Below, in pieces: positions 62,110 to 64,000 of a stretch of DNA of 64,000 nt. The DNA lies in assembly GCF_018449635.1 (NCBI RefSeq), contig NZ_JAAVUV010000006.1, positions 248,001-312,000 of the forward strand, in the 5' to 3' direction. Both the position numbers and the translations under genes were made by a program. Position 1 is the stretch's first letter; each line of letters starts with the position of its first letter. The notes under the pieces are model-generated. The model did no database searches. It saw only the letters and a program-made list of their open reading frames with translations, and was not told where the DNA came from. The stretch comes from Caballeronia sp. dw_276. GTDB taxonomy: Bacteria; Pseudomonadota; Gammaproteobacteria; Burkholderiales; Burkholderiaceae.

Positions 62110-62208
62110 TATCCGAACGTCGAACCTGTATCATGACATCGATTCGAAGGAGCGTGAGTGGTTAAATGACGCGGTTAAATGTCATAAGCTTTTGATTTTG
62201 AATACTTC

Positions 62209-62260
62209 GCAGCGGCCTGCAAAGCCGTTTAGGCCGGTTCGACTCCGGCTCGCGCCTCCA
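62209..62260 (+). repeat. attR, 52-bp core repeat (tRNA-Cys 3' remnant)
   Basis: Exact copy of 21727-21778. It is the original 3' part of the host tRNA-Cys gene, now without its 5' half. Just upstream, the 9-base word GGTTAAATG occurs twice (62159-62183), possibly integrase arm sites. Confidence 0.95.
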
Positions 62261-62272
62261 GGATTCAAAACA

Positions 62273-62302
62273 AAAAAGCCCTGACTTGGTCGGGGCTTTT
62301 TG
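62273..62302 (+). terminator. original host terminator of tRNA-Cys
   Basis: AAAAGCCCTGA and TCGGGGCTTTT form a stem with a short loop and T tail directly behind attR. Its phage-borne equivalent is at 21792. Confidence 0.8.
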
Positions 62303-62364
62303 TTTTGGCGCTGGCGTTTGCACGTTGCATCCGACATCAAATCTTCTTGAGGTGAAATGAATCC

Positions 62365-62859
62365 ATGACCGACCTCCACTCCGACTTCGAATGGCGCTGG
62401 GCCGCGTTCAGCGAACTTGGCGCGTCTGATGTCTACACCATGCTCGCCGCCCGCAGCGAAGTGTTCGTGATCGAGCAGCAGTGTTTGTATGCCGATATAG
62501 ACGGTCAGGATACCGATGCATGGCATCTGCTTGTGCTGAGCCAAACGGCCAACGCCGAACTGGCCGGCTATCTGCGCGTTCTGCCACCCGATGAAACCGG
62601 CGTCGCGGAGAATGCCGACGTTCGCATCGGGCGCGTTCTCACGAGGGCTCCGTTCCGGGGCATAGGTCTCGGTCAGGCGATGCTCGAACGCACGCTCGCG
62701 CATATCGCGACGCAATGGCCGAGCCACGCAATCCGCCTTCACGCCCAAGCGCATCTCCAGCGCTTCTACGCAGGCTTCGGCTTCGAACCCATCTCGGACA
62801 TTCATCTCGACGACGACATCCCGCATATCTGGATGCGTCGCTTGAGTTCGTCGCGTTAG
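62365..62859 (+). CDS. GNAT acetyltransferase, ElaA-like
   Basis: A 164-residue N-acetyltransferase. The ElaA-type opening FEWRWAAFSELGASDVYTML and RSEVFVIEQQC is followed by the acetyl-CoA loop RIGRVLTRAPFRGIGLGQAM and FYAGFGFEPISDIHLDDDIP. The substrate is unknown. It overlaps the convergent SCO gene by four bases. Confidence 0.9.
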   Translation: MTDLHSDFEWRWAAFSELGASDVYTMLAARSEVFVIEQQCLYADIDGQDTDAWHLLVLSQTANAELAGYLRVLPPDETGVAENADVRIGRVLTRAPFRGIGLGQAMLERTLAHIATQWPSHAIRLHAQAHLQRFYAGFGFEPISDIHLDDDIPHIWMRRLSSSR

Positions 62860-63482
62860 GACGGCGAATCGATCACGCGGCGCAGGTCGGTCGTGATGTT
62901 TTCGATGGAATCATTTTCGGTCGCGAGCAAACGCGCGTGGCCGTGGGTATCGAAGATATAGACGGCCGAGCTGTGCGTGACGTCGTATGCGCCCGACGGA
63001 TCGCGTTTTTCCATCTGATAAGCCACGCGATACCGCTTCGCAAGCCCTTCAATTGCCCCATCCGTGCCCGTCAGGCCGATCGCATGTTCCGCGTCGAACG
63101 CGCGCACGTAGTCGTGCAGCGCCGCCGCTGTATCGCGGGCGGGGTCGACGGTGATGAAGGCGATGCGCGTGTTCTTTGCGTCAGGTCCGAGTTGCTGCAA
63201 GACCTGCATCAGCCGCGCCATGGTTTCCGGGCACACGTCCGGGCAATGCGTGTAGCCGAAGTAGACGAGCGTGGTTTTCCCCGCGAACGACTGGCCGGTA
63301 GCGGGTTTGCCGGTGTCGTCGGTGAGATTGAAATCGAGGTCGGGGAGATGGCCCGTGACATCGGTCAGTTTCCAGGGCGCCGCGTCGTGATGCGAACATG
63401 CCGTGAGCGCGGCACTGAAAACCAGCGCGGCAAGCAAGGCGTACACGCGGCCTGCGCGATGAAACCGGGACCAGGAAGACAT
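62856..63482 (-). CDS. SCO1/SenC-family copper chaperone
   Basis: A 208-residue thioredoxin-fold lipoprotein for CuA assembly of cytochrome oxidase. The signal peptide ends in the lipobox LTAC; the copper motif is CPDVCP (about residues 80-85), and the third ligand His lies in YDVTHSSAVYIFD. ATG 63482 was chosen because an earlier start would put unusual residues before the signal peptide. Confidence 0.93.
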   Translation of the reverse strand: MSSWSRFHRAGRVYALLAALVFSAALTACSHHDAAPWKLTDVTGHLPDLDFNLTDDTGKPATGQSFAGKTTLVYFGYTHCPDVCPETMARLMQVLQQLGPDAKNTRIAFITVDPARDTAAALHDYVRAFDAEHAIGLTGTDGAIEGLAKRYRVAYQMEKRDPSGAYDVTHSSAVYIFDTHGHARLLATENDSIENITTDLRRVIDSPS

Positions 63483-63841
63483 TTTGCGACTCGGACAAAG
63501 TGGGATGCATGAATCCACAAGATCGGATGATTCGTCACAAGATGTTTCGTGACGCCATGCGGGCCCGACTTTATCTCAGAATAGAGGCCTTCGCCGCGCA
63601 TCCATGAATTTGGGCGGCACTTCGTGGCGATTTGCCGCACATTCTCGGGATCGCGGTCTGTCGGCCGATCGAAGCGATTTGCAAGGTTCGAGTGCACGGT
63701 ATGGGCTGTTCGTTCGTTATGGAGTGCATCCACGCCGCTTTCTCCCAAGGGCGTTCCCGCTGCGGGCGTACCTAAAAGGCCGACTTGGCGCTTCAACATG
63801 CGCGTACTTTCCGGCCGTTCCCGGCTAAAAGGCAGATATCG
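63483..63841. other. intergenic region between the SCO and otsB genes
   Basis: These 359 bases show no convincing gene. CGTCAC and GTGACG form a 6-bp inverted repeat near 63533-63554. Promoters for both divergent genes must lie here, but I cannot place them with confidence. Confidence 0.5.
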
Positions 63842-64000
63842 ATGCAAAACCTTCCTGAAAAACTTCCGCTCGCCGAGACCGCTTTTTTCTTCGATTTCGA
63901 CGGCACGCTCGTCGAACTGGCTTCCACGCCTGATGGCGTAGTTGTGTCGCCGGCCGTGGCGCCGATTCTTGCCGCGTTGCGCCGCGCGACCAACGGCGCA
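63842..64000 (+). CDS. otsB: trehalose-6-phosphate phosphatase OtsB, 3' end missing
   Basis: The first 53 codons of a HAD-superfamily phosphatase. TAFFFDFDGTLVELASTPDG has the nucleophilic Asp and the DxDGTL motif, and the following VVVSPAVAPILAALRRATNG fits OtsB, which dephosphorylates trehalose 6-phosphate. The gene runs past the window end. Confidence 0.85.
   Translation, partial: MQNLPEKLPLAETAFFFDFDGTLVELASTPDGVVVSPAVAPILAALRRATNGA

Larger units (their letters stand above)
21727..62260. mobile_element. integrated lambdoid-type siphovirus prophage, about 40.5 kb
   Basis: A 52-bp direct repeat in tRNA-Cys bounds a tyrosine integrase, repressor and Cro-like genes, replication, terminase, an HK97-type head, a lambda-type tail, a lysis cassette and accessory genes. 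Head and tail modules combine the two lineages, a mosaic also known from Burkholderia phages such as the phiE125 group. Every module needed for a virion is present, but the tail chaperone gene has an in-frame stop at 46356. Confidence 0.96.

Noticed and set aside
62096-62284. 62-codon plus-strand frame across attR
   Set aside because: It runs through the LexA box and the tRNA remnant, so it is most likely chance.
1-64000. CRISPR array or insertion sequence
   Set aside because: I saw no regularly spaced repeats, no transposase gene and no terminal inverted repeats with target duplications; the only clear mobile element is the prophage.

Overview
The window is a stretch of a Burkholderiales chromosome, most likely Burkholderia sensu lato (Burkholderia, Paraburkholderia or Caballeronia), carrying a complete-looking siphovirus-type prophage of about 40.5 kb. 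The assignment rests on gene order (fabF, sigma-E operon, glutaredoxin, lepA, lepB, rnc, era, recO, pdxJ, acpS, nagZ), on the arginine-type EF-P next to EarP, on an RNase III with a long extra tail, and on GC-rich codon use.

Chromosome, left flank (1-21726). A partial fabF is followed by a small membrane protein, the sigma-E stress module (rpoE, rseA, rseB, mucD), a glutaredoxin-like protein, and the lepA-lepB-rnc-era-recO-pdxJ-acpS-nagZ run, with several start/stop overlaps. nagZ ends at a strong bidirectional terminator and faces a sigma54-type response regulator whose Walker B and GAFTGA motifs are both altered. Then come a BON-domain lipoprotein, efp with its rhamnosyltransferase gene earP, uvrC, pgsA, two identical tRNA-Gly genes and a tRNA-Cys gene.

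Prophage (21727-62260). It sits in the 3' part of tRNA-Cys; a 52-bp direct repeat marks both ends, and the phage copy restores the tRNA. Next to the tyrosine integrase is an accessory block: a tightly overlapping three-gene cassette with a TIGR04255-family protein, and a separate three-helix membrane protein. A leftward early operon (30823 to 25759) starts at a promoter embedded in repressor operators. The control region holds a CI-like repressor, a Cro-like protein, and a membrane protein overlapping the repressor gene. Six copies of a 14-bp palindrome TTCCNYATRNGGAA (the first base is A in two of them) lie at the left promoter, at the repressor/Cro region and in front of the integrase. Rightward genes are a CII-like regulator, a primase-helicase containing an FtsK-gamma-like domain, a Cys-rich putative late regulator, an HNH nuclease, terminase, an HK97-type head module (portal, ClpP-like protease, capsid), a lambda-type tail module (gpG/gpGT frameshift, tape measure, M, L, K, I, J), tail tip genes and a lysis cassette (holin, lysozyme, Rz with embedded Rz1). 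The right end carries leftward accessory genes: a lipoprotein, an unknown protein and a small Cys-containing reading frame directly behind a LexA box.

The tail chaperone gene has an in-frame TGA at codon 28, so the prophage may be unable to build tails unless this is read through or is a sequencing error. The best candidates for something undescribed are the TIGR04255 cassette, the FtsK-gamma primase-helicase with the structured DNA behind it, and the SOS-box-linked small gene.

Chromosome, right flank (62261-64000). An ElaA-like acetyltransferase converges with a SCO1/SenC copper chaperone, followed by the start of otsB.
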